This document shows positions 48,201 to 59,424 of a stretch of DNA of 64,000 bases, in pieces. The stretch is from NCBI GenBank assembly GCA_025094145.1, contig JALLLS010000007.1:186001-250000 (forward strand). Reading direction: 5' to 3'. The translations under genes and the position numbers were made by a program. Source of the DNA: Spinellus fusiger (lineage: Eukaryota; Mucoromycota; Mucoromycetes; Mucorales; Phycomycetaceae). The notes under the pieces were generated by a model, which saw nothing but the letters and a program-made list of their open reading frames with translations, had not been told where the DNA came from and searched no databases. The stretch's first letter is position 1, and each line of letters opens with the position of its first letter.

Positions 48201-49808
48201 ACTTGGTTGCATCATAAAACAGCCGTAGTTTTGCTGATGACCAAGATTTAATTATTTTCTTTTCTCTCTCTCTATTTTTGTATTCTTGCCCAATATTTAA
48301 TATAACAAACAGTGTTCAATGTAGTTAAAAAGACAATACTGGTATAGCCTTTATTTTATCTTTATTCATTTTACGTCTAATTTTCAACTTATATTATTGA
48401 ATTTCCATGGAACGGCATTGTTAAGTTAAATACATAAAGTCATGAACTGTGCATCACTTTTGTCTGGTGATTATCCTTTTATGATTTATAAATTCCCATT
48501 CATTGTTTTACAAAGGGTAGAATAGAATATACATCTTTATAATGATTGATTTATAGCTCAACTATGGAATGAGAAATGAGCAAAATAATCTTTTAGATTA
48601 TGCTATTTGTTTTATAATGCATCTTCATCTTTGCCCCTCCCCTTAAAGAATGGCCACAAGAAATAAAGATGCTTCAAGTGTACTTTGCAAAAGAAAAAGA
48701 AAAATAGGTAATCCCTAGTTCTGTTTACTTTATTTTCTACAATAACAATACTTTATGAATAATCTCACATCATACTATGGGTTATCTTTTTCACTTTTTC
48801 ATTTTATAGATGATCTCTTTCTCAGAAGAAACTCCCCTGTAAATTGTAGACAGATCACAATGTATAGATTAGTATAGTATTATTTCAAGTTTCTATTTGA
48901 TGTTATTGAACATGTACTATTTAACTGGTAGTGTAGTTCTATCAAAATAAATAAATACACATAGTATATAAAGACATGTTCTTTAATGTGAATAAAAACA
49001 TTAAAATTATGCTTATGTGTCTAGCTACAGTTTTATTCTTTTGTATTCTTTTCTTATCGACATCAACACATTGTGTTATAACTAAGTCTCAATGTGAACA
49101 CCTATGCTCTCACTCATTCTCAATAGAATATTAAATGAAAGACTAAAAGAAATCCCCTCCCTCTCTCTTAAGGGAGCTGTAATTTGCTTTTAGTTTCTTA
49201 AGGTCGCATGATAAAAATCATTCGGGAATTCAAGACACACAGAAGAAAATAAATAAAGGTTAGAAATAGAGATTGTATTTATGTATAGAACAGTTGTGTT
49301 GTGTCTATTGAATGGTCATGCTATGTCTACTATGTTGATCCATCTGAACTTGGTAGATCAAAGTACTCTTTTATACGGTAGACATGTAATTATACCCCAG
49401 AGTAGAATGCACTGGTTTCTTTATCTAATGGAATATAGCATTGTCTTAGTCAATGGTATGTTGCTTCTTATGAACAAGGCCAACTACTCTTTAAATGGTG
49501 GTTCTAGACCAATGCCATTTATCTATCTATCTATAAATACCCTTCCATTGTCCATAGTCTATGAAGCATCGGAAGAACAAGGATGACTGAGCATAGCATA
49601 ATGATTTGAATAGAGACTCTAAACTAACAAGTCTCATCACTAGAGTTGCAGACTCATTGCAAGCATGAGTCTCATCATGTTGGACTATTTACATGAACCG
49701 CACAAGTTTATCCTTAACTATATCGCCATTCATCATGGACACAAATAAAATATAGAATCATCCATCTCTTCATTCATGCACATCTTTACATAGCAAAAGA
49801 ATATTCTT
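42240..49808. other. 7.6-kb gene desert, AT-rich
   Basis: No gene supported on either strand. The first 600 bp are upstream sequence of the bZIP gene. Contains simple repeats: GATAGCACT near 43615-43650, CATACATA/TATGTATG near 43725-43810, and an 8-bp ATTGATAC array near 43850-43925. Small open frames (44635-44862, 45861-46085, 46290-46481, 46506-46706 on minus; 49281-49586 on plus) carry no recognisable motifs and are probably chance. Confidence 0.6.
43850..43925. repeat. 8-bp tandem ATTGATAC
   Basis: About eight consecutive copies of ATTGATAC, one slightly changed, in the gene desert. Confidence 0.9.
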
Positions 49809-52363
49809 TTATTTGTGCCCCAAAATCTTAAATGTTCCATGAGGCATAATTTCGCCAATAATACCTGTCATATACCACCCATCGGCATCAATTACTTTGT
49901 TAGTTGCTACTGGATCATTCCAGTAACTACCAAATACATTGTTACCCCTCACCCAGATTTCACCACGAGGATTGGGTTGATCATTTGCAGTGTATCCTTC
50001 TTCAAGCAAGTCTACCAATTTCACTTCATTGCAAGGCAAAGGGGCACCACAGACTTTTGTGTCTGCCTTGTAATCATAGAGCATGGAGGCTGTTACTGTG
50101 CCACTGGTTTCTGGATGATTGAGTGTCTTTAAGACTTGGGCATTCAAGACAGCACGGAGAAAAGGTGCAATAGGCTCAGCGTCATTGTCTAAACAATTGA
50201 CAGAATCCTTCAGTAGACGACTCCTATTGACCTGTCTCTCTTGTTCTCTTACCATTATCAACAAAGACAAGTCTCACTTTTCCACCCAGCAATGTGCGCT
50301 GGATATTTCTAAAGACAAAAGTATCGTACTTGCTATCCTTTACCAAACGACCTTCATCAAGATAGAGCATCTTTTTGGCAAGTCCACGGTGGAAAAGAAA
50401 GGCGTCTCCATACTGGGATAGAATGGTGGCCTTTGCTTGCTGGAGAAAGATGGAATCACTAGTGACAATGCCATGAGAAAGAAAGCCAATGTCTTGTGAG
50501 GATCCACTTGGCTTACCTGGCAAGAATGGTAGGTTCAGCCTTTGCCACTGCAGAGAGTAAGGCTGTGATGTTTTTCTCGGGAGATGCTTCTGATCCAAAC
50601 ACAATGGAGCCTCCTATGTAGCAAAAGGTGCTAAAAAGAGTATGTCCCAGTGCATTGTCTAAAGGGGAGATTGCATACATACATACATACACAGATACAC
50701 ACACATATATATATATATAAATACACATGAAAACAACTCTTACAAAGCCATACAACTTACCAATAGGGAGATGGTGCATAAGTCTATCCTGAGCAGTGAA
50801 TTTTCTCTGGGGTGGCAAAACAGCGAGATAGCTTGCTATGAACAGTAGAAAAGCCCCGTGTATTTGTTGAGTTTATGTAGGATCTTTTTATGCTGCCTGT
50901 TACTTACCGACATTGGACAGTAAGTTCTACAGATGTGGATATAGATTCGCATGTAGTATGTTAGTTATGCTATGCCATTTCTGATACTTTTTTATTTTTT
51001 TATTTTTTTATTTTTTTATTTTTTTATTTTTTTTTCTGGATTTACCATATGTGTGAGAACAGCGCCTGGCTTTGTGTCCTTTGAACAATTAGTCATCGTC
51101 AATACTATCCACTCACTTGTCCCGGAGCACTGCTGAAGAGAACAGTAGCAATATCAAGAGAACCTTGAAAGAGGCAGATAGAAGCAGCCACAGTGCATAT
51201 GCAGTGTCATTAAGGGGTGCTTGAGAGACTCGTCTAGACCAAAAAAGTATCCTTACCTGGACTGACTGGCTTTACTGTGGTTGATTTTCCTTTTGTCTCG
51301 AGTTCATTCAAGGTAATGACTTCAATTCCCAAGGCTTGAGCAGCAACACGGTTTTCATTTGTGACTGCACCAAGCACCACGATGTACTTGAGACTTGTGC
51401 CATTAACAAGAGATAAGACACGCTCAACATAGTAAGGATCCACCATGAGGACTCTGAGAGATGTGCTGCTGAGAACATGGGAGATGTGGGTGGAGGTGGA
51501 CTGAGAAGACATAGGGACTGTCACCAAACCATTGCAGTGACAGGCTTTTATGACCGAGAATAAGATGTCTTGCTATTGAACCTGTCTTGTCTAACTTACC
51601 CAACTCAACAGTGACAGTCTCTATTGAATGTATCCCAACCAATGATCCATCAGAAAATAGAAAATAGAAAGAAGAACAAAGGGACCAGGACCTATAGAGT
51701 ATCTTTTCTTACCAGGAGAATTGGAGGCATAAACACCCACAAATGAGCTCTCATTGCCAGAGAGGGGAACAAGGCCTGCCCACGTACGAAGGGCTGCCTG
51801 CACCAGTTTTGATCTGTTTCTTATCATATCTAGATCCATCTGTTGAATACACTTGACTGATCTTCTCTCTCTCTCTCTTTTTCATTCTATTTCTATTCTT
51901 CTTTACCATAAGTGTGCTAATCCACCCATAGTAGCCACTGAGTGAGTTTTTCTTCTTTATTATTATGAAGGGACTTACCCACTCCAATTCTCCTGTCTGC
52001 AGTTGTTTCCCAATAAAAGCAGAAGATCCGTGTTTAGAGAGACCCCCTGTTTCGTACAGGTCACATAGAGTGCATACCAAGCGGTCAAAGGTAGACAGCA
52101 AGGGAGAACCGTTGGGATACATACGTGAACGGTAACTAAGACAAGGATGTTTGAGTTTGGTTGTGTCCAAGCGTTTATTCTCTTCTCTCTTCTTACATGG
52201 CACTTTCTCCTGCATGTCTTAGGCGAGAAACATCTGACTGGGTGTTTAGAAGAAGAGGATGTACATCTGGTGTTTTGGAGTTTTTGAGAGAAGCAAGGGC
52301 TGCTGCTGTTATGATAGAAGTCAAGAGAGTGTAGCTTAGGGTATCAAATTCAAAACTGCTCAT
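49809..52363 (-). CDS. Acyl-CoA-synthetase-like protein lacking catalytic motifs and C terminus
   Basis: Long-chain acyl-CoA synthetase (AMP-binding) relative. Thirteen exons, each with GT-AG introns in matching phase: 52363-52197, 52135-51979, 51951-51907, 51839-51713, 51620-51600, 51544-51257, 51163-51117, 51078-51046, 50926-50908, 50835-50761, 50658-50517, 50458-50253 and 50188-49809, 568 aa. Family backbone is clear: ESAIYRSRMYPNGSPLLSTFDR at the N terminus, ACHCNGLVTVPM, THMNLLSNV, LLGGKVRLV, GAPLPCNEVKLVDL and PRGEIWVRGNNVF. But the ATP loop (usually YTSGTTGxPKG) reads FSSAPGQDTKPG. Where the family has Y-G-Q-T-E the protein reads L-N-H-P-E, and T-G-D-I-G-E reads T-G-I-I-G-E. It stops after KILGHK, where DRKK and the mobile C-terminal domain (about 120 residues with the acyl-adenylation Lys) should follow. 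Intact frame but no plausible ligase activity: a pseudoenzyme or a gene in early decay. The acceptor of exon 3 is the least certain join. Confidence 0.75.
50993..51036. repeat. TATTTTTT microsatellite in an intron
   Basis: Repeated TATTTTTT units inside the intron between exons 8 and 9 of the acyl-CoA-synthetase-like gene. Confidence 0.85.
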
Positions 52364-53996
52364 TGGGACTGCTGTTGGTAAGAAGGAAGGAGGAAAAGAG
52401 AGAAGAAATATTAGCTGCTTTTAGTGTCTGTGTCTTGTGCAAATCTATCTTTTTTCTTTTTTTCTTTTTTTTTCTTTTTTTTTTCTTTTTTTCTTGTATG
52501 GGTGTGGGTGTGGGCGTGTGCGCAAGTGTAATTAGACTCGGTGTAGACTGCAGACTTAAAAAAAAAAAAGGGCTGTGGAAGTGTGAGCGCGTAGGACGAA
52601 CCTGATACTGATGCATTTTAAACACCGATCTGCAGTCTCAATGTAATACAGTCATACTTCGTTGAATTGAATCATAACCGAGAATATAGAAAAAAAAAGT
52701 GTTTTTTTTTTCTTTTTTTGCATAAAACTCTTTCTCCTTCCAAATATTATTAAACCAACACCTTGTATTATATTGAATTCAAGAAGCCCACATCTGTAGA
52801 CACACTAACAATAGATAAAGAACAATGAAGTGCATACTACCTGTCTAAGGCTGGATGAAAAATTGAATAAGAAGTTCAGGCACCTGGAATATGTTATTAG
52901 AAAGGGTCCATTTGCCTCATACAATCAGCTGAAATGAAATTGGAAATGTTGAGGTTTGAGGTGGATGTATGTAGAAACACCATGATCAGTTACTGCAATC
53001 AGTTAGGGTATGGATCTTTTTACTGTAGATCACACTCTGGCCTTGACTGCAAAACACAAAGATAAATGACTTGTAAAGAACATGTCAGTTGGACAAACGA
53101 CCAGTGAGTTTCTGTTATAATAAGAGGGTGCTAGCTGTCCTACTGGGGTCTATGCCAGAGGGTGGAAAAAGGCACACAAAATTAGGGTTCTTTGAGTACT
53201 AGCTCACACAAATCCCTGAATTAACTCCAATTGAACACATCTGGTGGGCCTTGGAAAGACCAATTGAAGAAAGGAGGATATCTATTATCAATGTTGAATG
53301 TTTGAATATTCTACTTGCAGAGGAGTGGGAGAGGGTTGGTGTTGAACTTGCACAACAATAAATTCAAAGTATGGCAGATAGATGCCAGGCAGTTATTGAT
53401 GTCAAAGGTATCCCAATAAAATACCAACTGTATTATTGTTATTCTATTCTCAATAATTAAAGATATTAAGCTTTGTTGTGCTTAAGTTTGAAGCCTTTAT
53501 ATCAGACTTAAAGTGTCTTATTTAATGTTGAACATATTCTATCTATTTCGTCCTGATATTTATATTCAAAGGTATTCAATTCAATGGAGTGTGCCTGTAG
53601 AAAAGATACCCCAGTCTGTAAGAGATAGAGCAGTAGATTCCCTTTAGAGCGCCTATTCAGTATGGACATGGAAAAGGAATCAGGCGGAGATGCTGCCTGT
53701 TCTTGTTCCTGTTCTTGTTCCTGTTCCTGTTCTTGTAGTATGGAGAAGCATGTCATCTAATGTCTATGAATAGATAAGTATTCGTTAGTAAAACTCCACC
53801 AACCCCATTAATGAGTGCCTACAGTCATATGTCTATTTATTCATAGGTGTAGGGCTAACTGCACTCTCTTAACTCTACAATTGTGGCTGCTTGTCGTCAC
53901 CAAGAGATTTGCATTGGGTTTATTTTAAAGGTCGACACCATAGCAAAGCCACTGCTGAATTTTTAATGCACCTTGACACATCTTACATGCCTAAGA
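52364..53996. other. Divergent intergenic region
   Basis: Lies between the minus-strand acyl-CoA-synthetase-like gene and the plus-strand zinc-knuckle gene, so it contains both upstream regions. Includes a long T-rich tract at 52447-52495, a transposase fragment at about 53200-53424 and a minus-strand frame at 53508-53756 with a short Gln-Glu repeat, which I do not support as a gene. At about 52647 the sequence CAGTCATACTTCGTTG resembles a pogo/Tc1 terminal repeat, but I found no partner. Confidence 0.5.
53196..53424 (+). pseudogene. Fragment of Tc1/mariner transposase, related to element A
   Basis: C-terminal transposase remnant on the plus strand: ELTPIEHIWWALERPIEERR (the NPIEhxW region), then an in-frame stop, then MADRCQAVIDVKGIPIKY. 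The last piece closely matches the C terminus of element A (RCQAVIDAKGGPTKY). No terminal repeats identified. An old, truncated copy. Confidence 0.72.
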
Positions 53997-56233
53997 ATGT
54001 ATGAGGCAGACGACGATCTCGAGTTATTAAGACAGTACGAAGAGCAGGACTGCAGTGGGCCAGAGAGGTAAGTTGCTAGTAAAAGAGAAAAAAAAATTCA
54101 CAGGCATATGTCTTTGTAGTGATGGACTTGACAGTGACATTGAAGAAAGGATCATGAGTCTGACGCAGTACGGCCACACTCCTACCAAAAAGAAACCTTC
54201 CAAACCTTCCCCAGACTCCTCAGACACATCTGATGTATCCGACAATGAAAGTGATACTGCAGGAGATACTACATTAAATTCAGAGTTAATGCGCAAAAGG
54301 CATTATGCAGAGTCTTCCGATTCTGATAGTGATATCAATAATGGCAGTGATATCAATAATGGCAGTGATAGCAGTGATAGCAGTGATAGCAGTGACAGCA
54401 GCGACACTATTGATGGTGTTGAAGATATTGATATCAGTGATGACAACATAGAGAGCGATGATGAGATGGCACTAGAACCACCTATTACGCGCCATATTCA
54501 CTTGGACAGCCAGCAGAAACGTTACATGGAAGATGAGTCCGAGTCAGAAGAAGAGAGAGAGTTGAATGAGAAACTACAGGCATTGATTGCTGATCATGTA
54601 AGCCTGCATGTGAGTGCTATTATGAATGCTCTTTTAGACACTTCGCAATACAAAAAACACTCCCAACCACATAAGAGAGATTTCTGTGTGTGATCGATGC
54701 TATTTTCCTGGGCATAGACGTGATCGATGCAATAAGGTAGACATGATGTTTAGATTATAGTGGAGGAGTTGGTCTAAACGGTGCATAGTACTGATCATGT
54801 TAAAAAAGTGTAGTAAATGTGGTAGCAAAGGACACAGTAGTATGAGATGCCCAGGGCTCTCTTATTGCCTCAAGTGCAAACAACAGGGCCATAATGATAA
54901 TGTATATATTCCAGCACAAACACACATAGTGGACAAGGGTTTTATTGACTCATTATGGTTAGGGATGTGTGAATATAGAAGAAAATAATTCCTGTTACCG
55001 GTGTGGTGCATCGAGCCATGTTCATTGGGTGAGTTATATGGAGGTGAGTCAAGTAGAACAAGGCACTGACGATGTCTTATTAGCAATGCCCAATGTTGGC
55101 ACATGTTTATGTAGAACGAGAACCTACCTCCTTCAATTCAGTAATTTATTGCTACTACTGTGGTAATAAGGGGCATTATGGCGATGTAAGTAGGCCTTTT
55201 TATACATTTCTATAGTAAGATGGCTTATTTATTTATTTTTTCCTACCAGGAATGTGGTCATCATAGAGTATTCAGTAAATGGCAGCCTTCTGCCTTTAGT
55301 ATTCACAGTTTAGAATCAGGCAATCGTTACAAAGAGGCAAATCTATTGAAACAGTCCGCCAGTTCCTTTGCTCGTGTTGAGTTAGCTGAGCATATCCGAT
55401 TCTCAAGTCCTCCTAAGAATTCACCTGTAACGCCACACCAGAATAGACAGCAAGGCAATAGCAGTCTTCAGCATTCTAAAGAGCTGTCCCATCTCATTCA
55501 CAAGACATTTCCCAGGGGCCAGTCTGGACACAAGTCTGTGAACCATGCATCTCATCAGTTGACCAAAAAAGATTCCAAATCAATGCCAAGACATCCCTTT
55601 AAGCAGCCACCCAAACAAATGTCTAAGCAGGGAGCCAAGCAACATCAGCAGCAAAAACCTATAAACAAGGGCAATCACCAGCAGCAACACCAGCAGCAAC
55701 ACCAACACCAACAAGGACAGCAGAAACAAAAACCCACAAACAAGGGCAATCAGCACCAACACCAACACCAACGCCAACACCAACAGCACCAACACCCATT
55801 CCAGAATCAGAATCAGCACCAGAATCAGAATCAGAATCAGAATCAACAGCATAAAAAGACACCCAGTAAAAAGGCAGTAATCAATAAACCACCCCAAAGA
55901 CCGGCTCCTCCCTCCTACGGTTACCACAACACTTCAGGACAGGACGCTTATCAACGTACACACCATCACAGTAACACACACAGACCTGTCGGAACCCAAC
56001 ACCGGAAGACATTTGAGGCAAGTATTCCAAAGCCCACTCGTTCAGGTACATTGAGTATGGGTGGCCGTGTTCCTTCACAAGACAATAGCACCTCGGACTA
56101 TGCAGTGGACTTCCCACGCAACTCTCGCCCAATGGACCACCTTCCCCGTCCTAGTTCCAGTGGAGTCATTGATATTCCAAAGACACCACAAGAAAGAAGA
56201 CCTCAGTACCACGGTGGCTATTCTAGACGCTGA
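53997..56233 (+). CDS. Air1/Air2-like zinc-knuckle protein (TRAMP complex) with Q/H-rich tail
   Basis: RNA-binding subunit of the nuclear TRAMP polyadenylation complex that feeds transcripts to the exosome. Exons 53997-54067, 54120-54597, 54638-54736, 54809-54901, 54963-55028, 55084-55185 and 55250-56233 give 630 aa. The splicing is strongly confirmed because it creates five CX2CX4HX4C knuckles in a row: CDRCYFPGHRRDRC, CSKCGSKGHSSMRC, CLKCKQQGHNDNGC, CYRCGASSHVHWQC and CYYCGNKGHYGDEC, the number and spacing of yeast Air1/Air2. Three of the five straddle introns. The N-terminal 180 residues are acidic with Ser-Asp repeats; the C-terminal 320 residues are low complexity, rich in Gln, His and Asn (coded 55640-55860), followed by a Pro/Arg-rich end. 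The tail is much longer than in yeast. The function is by family. Confidence 0.85.
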
Positions 56234-56683
56234 CATCCTTATAGTAAGAAGGATAAACCAGCTACTTTTATAGCAATGTAGCCTGTATAGGATGTTATAA
56301 TAATAATGAATAAAATACAATACAATACAATACAATACAATACAATACAATACAATACAATACAATACAATACAATACAATACAATACAATCAACAAATA
56401 GATAAATAACAAAAGACTGTGCTGAATCTCCTTGCACAGAGACATGGCTATAGAACCAAGATCTTTCTCTATCCTCTATCTCGGCACATCTACACCCACC
56501 CTCCGTCTGTGATGGTTACTTGTGAATCACCGCCCAAGAATCTCAATTTCCTGGTGGTCGTACGTACTCACCCACAATGAGTAACGGAGTCCCTTTTCTT
56601 TTTCTTTTTCTTTTTTAATTTTAATTTTAATTCTTTTGGTCTTTTGCACCTTTATTTTCCTTTCTGTTTCCTAATTTCTCTAC
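56234..56683. other. Intergenic with pentanucleotide array
   Basis: Contains about 16 copies of CAATA (56312-56392) and T/C-rich sequence just before the next gene. No gene seen. Confidence 0.6.
56312..56392. repeat. CAATA pentanucleotide microsatellite
   Basis: Perfect array of about 16 copies of the 5-bp unit in the 3' flank of the zinc-knuckle gene. Confidence 0.95.
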
Positions 56684-58307
56684 ATGATCCGTCTTGAGAC
56701 AATTCAATGTGAGGACATCTCCCACAACATCACTAGTATGAACATGGCCTTGTCCCTGCCTCCTCCACCGTATGCTGTTTATTCTGACTATGATCTCTGG
56801 ACGCGCAAGGTAGATGACACCATGGCTGCACAAAGAGTACCTATTAATCAGACAAAGTCCGCCTCATAGATGCATGAACTGGACCAGACAGTATTGGAGA
56901 TGAAGCAGACCATCCATGATACGCAGCGTATGATGCAGATGATAGAAAAGAGGTTCAGCAAGTAAGTCCCCATGGCACAGAGAAATGAAAAGCAGAGGCA
57001 TCTTGGAATCCAAGTGTATATTAAAAATCCCAGCTTAGAGACTGCGTGTCGGTGGTGGTCCTTCAATTCAGAGACAACCAATGATGAAGACAAGTAAGGT
57101 GTCTATAAGGCAATATTACAGGTCTCTTTGCAACCCTCCGCCAACTCATTCTACCCGTATTTCCTATCCTTCCTTTTCTAGAGTGTCGAGGAAGAATGGG
57201 GTAGATGAACACCAAGATGATAAAGGCACCACTCGGCTTATTCAGCCTATTCAATATATTCAACCTATCCAACCTATTCAATATATTCAACCTATCCAAC
57301 CTATTCAACCTATTCAACCTATTCAACCTATTCAACCTATTCAACCTATTCAACCTATTCTACCTATTCTACCTATTCTACCTATTCTACCTATTCTACC
57401 TATCCAACCTATCCAACCTATTCAACCTATTCAACCTATTCAACCTATTCAACCTATTCAACCTATTCTATCTATTCTACCTATTCTACCAACTCCACCT
57501 AATGTGCATAATGATTTAACCCACCTATGTCTAAATGAAAAGCTACTGCAGATAGGAAATTCAGTAGAACGTATGATTGAAGAAGCAGAGGCTAGTTTAC
57601 AAAGTACCTTTGGAATGGAGCCTTCTCTGTCTCTCCGATCTTCTTATTCCGACCCATCTATTCCACCACAGCCCTTAAAGGACAGCAGAATGGAAATAGA
57701 AGAAGTGTATATTGATTCTGCTGAGCAATACCTTGCAAGTGAAGGGAGACTTGCTTTGGCCATGGAGCAGCTGCTGGAAACAGTACAGGCGCTGTCTATA
57801 GCCCATGAAAATGACAATGAGGCACACACTCCACCCGTTTTCTCTGTTTTACCATGGTCTCCTACTCTCTTCCCCCTATCTACATTCACACTCTCCAATT
57901 TGCCTAATTCCATTTCCTATGTCTTGACGTCTCTTCAACAAGCCAAACAAACACCTTACCACCCTCACTCACCCAGGCCTATTTCCAAAACACAGGCCAA
58001 AACACAGGCCAAAACACGGGTCAAAACAAAGACAAGAGCCATCTCTGTAGTTCAATCTCTTACAATGGCCAAAACCTCCTCAATCTCCCCTTTTTATACC
58101 CTTCCTATCTTCCCTCGCATGTTTTTATTTACCATTCTTAGAATACACTACACATCTCCTTACCTAAAATACCGTGTTAAGCAGATATATCTACGCTCCC
58201 ATCCCTCTAGACGTCGCCATCTCTATCGGTGGTGGCATCAATGGACAGCATTTTTCACCTTCTACCTGTACTGCCTCCGCTTAAAGCAGACCAAACCAAG
58301 CCACTGA
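56684..58307 (+). CDS. Unknown coiled-coil protein with long IQP repeat
   Basis: Not recognised. Exons 56684-56836, 56870-56961, 57034-57093 and 57182-58307 give 476 aa in one frame. The N terminus is MIRLETIQCEDISHNITSMN; exon 2 encodes a predicted helix (LDQTVLEMKQTIHDTQRMMQ). After residue about 115 a tripeptide array of Ile-Gln-Pro, alternating with Ile-Leu-Pro and Tyr-Ile-Gln-Pro, spans about 85 residues (coded 57236-57500 by a 9-bp DNA unit). A second helical region follows (about residues 215-290, SAEQYLASEGRLALAMEQLL). The C terminus is basic and aromatic, with a hydrophobic patch and RRRHLYRWWHQWTAFFTFYL. The first intron is unusually short (33 nt). An alternative reading is an uninterrupted second gene starting inside exon 4, but the joins are clean. 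No function is proposed. Confidence 0.6.
57236..57500 (+). repeat. 9-bp coding minisatellite (IQP/ILP)
   Basis: About 28 units of CCTATTCAA-like sequence, with variants CCTATCCAA and CCTATTCTA, translated as Pro-Ile-Gln or Pro-Ile-Leu in the host frame. All three plus-strand frames and one minus frame stay open across it. Confidence 0.92.
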
Positions 58308-58661
58308 GTCCACTCTTCTTTCATTCATGGCCACGTACGACTAGCATTTCATTCATTCATTCATATATTCATTCATTCTTAGCTTTATCCTTTTGCTGAT
58401 ACATACTTGAGATTTAATATGTATTTTTTAATAGAGACTAGTCATGCAGTGTAAGGCACTGTTTCTTGTTTCTTGTTTTTTTATCTCCTATTCTCTGTTT
58501 CCTATTCTCTGTTTCCTGTTCTCTGTTTCTTTACATGTCTACAACTCTATATTTTATAATACAGTATTACAGTAGGGTTGCATTGGGAGAGAGAAAAAAG
58601 TATTGTAAAATATGGTGGTATAATTCAAACTATAGATTAAAAAAGGGGAGAATAGCAAATG

Positions 58662-58702
<41 letters not shown>

Positions 58703-59424
58703 TAAAGAAAAAGAAAAGAAAAGAAAGTAGGGTTGTTGCCATGGATACAAGAATTGTATCAGAGTAGAAGGAGTGTCTTCTGAATGTCAAATTCTTCTCT
58801 CTTTTTTTTACACATTCAAAACACTGTCAATAAAACACCATGACCCACCAAATAAAGAAAGTGGAGAAGAAAAAGTGATACATATGAGTGGAGTCTGTAT
58901 TGAATGTTATGCAGAGTGATACGCAGGGTGTGTAATGAGAGTAGCCTAAAAGAGGGACCTTATTTTCTTTTTTTTATCTAGCGTTTCTGCTTTCCTATGC
59001 CTGTATTTGCCTATAATGGACTCTAATGGACTCTAATGGACTTTATTTTCATACATACAATTGATTGGTCTTGCTTAGACCTGATTAAATATGCTTACAT
59101 GTGCTTACATGAAGAGTATTATGGCATTGGAACAAGTGTCTCTTGTCTCTATCCTTTATAGGTGTCCTTTGATTCAATCTCAGACATACAGATATCTCTC
59201 ACTCTGACAAGGCTGTTGGTGTCTTGATCCACCCTTTGCCATTGATAAAGATAGACATGCACCTGTTAATATTATTATCTGTTATTATCTGTTATTATCG
59301 GTGACTGCCTATTAGTATCTATTGGCACCTCTCGCCTTAATGTTTCTATTATCACATGATTTATTATTAACATTCATGTAAGCAGGAAAAAAAGCAACCC
59401 ATCTCTCTTCCCTTCTTCTACTCT
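58308..59424. other. Intergenic
   Basis: Contains ATTC repeats near 58350-58375, TTCTCTGTTTCC repeats near 58490-58530, ATT repeats near 58660-58695 and ATCTGTTATT repeats near 59275. The open frame at 58466-58705 is driven by these repeats and is not supported as a gene. Confidence 0.55.

Noticed and set aside
49281..49586. 101-aa plus-strand frame in the gene desert.
   Set aside because: No recognisable domain and background composition; likely chance.
53508..53756. Minus-strand 82-aa frame with a Glu-Gln repeat.
   Set aside because: The repeat is a GTTCCT microsatellite; no family motif and no convincing upstream exons.
57063..57519. Overlapping Asn-Leu-Phe and Asn-Arg-Leu repeat frames.
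   Set aside because: Alternate-frame shadows of the 9-bp coding minisatellite; only the Ile-Gln-Pro frame is continuous with upstream exons and downstream unique sequence.
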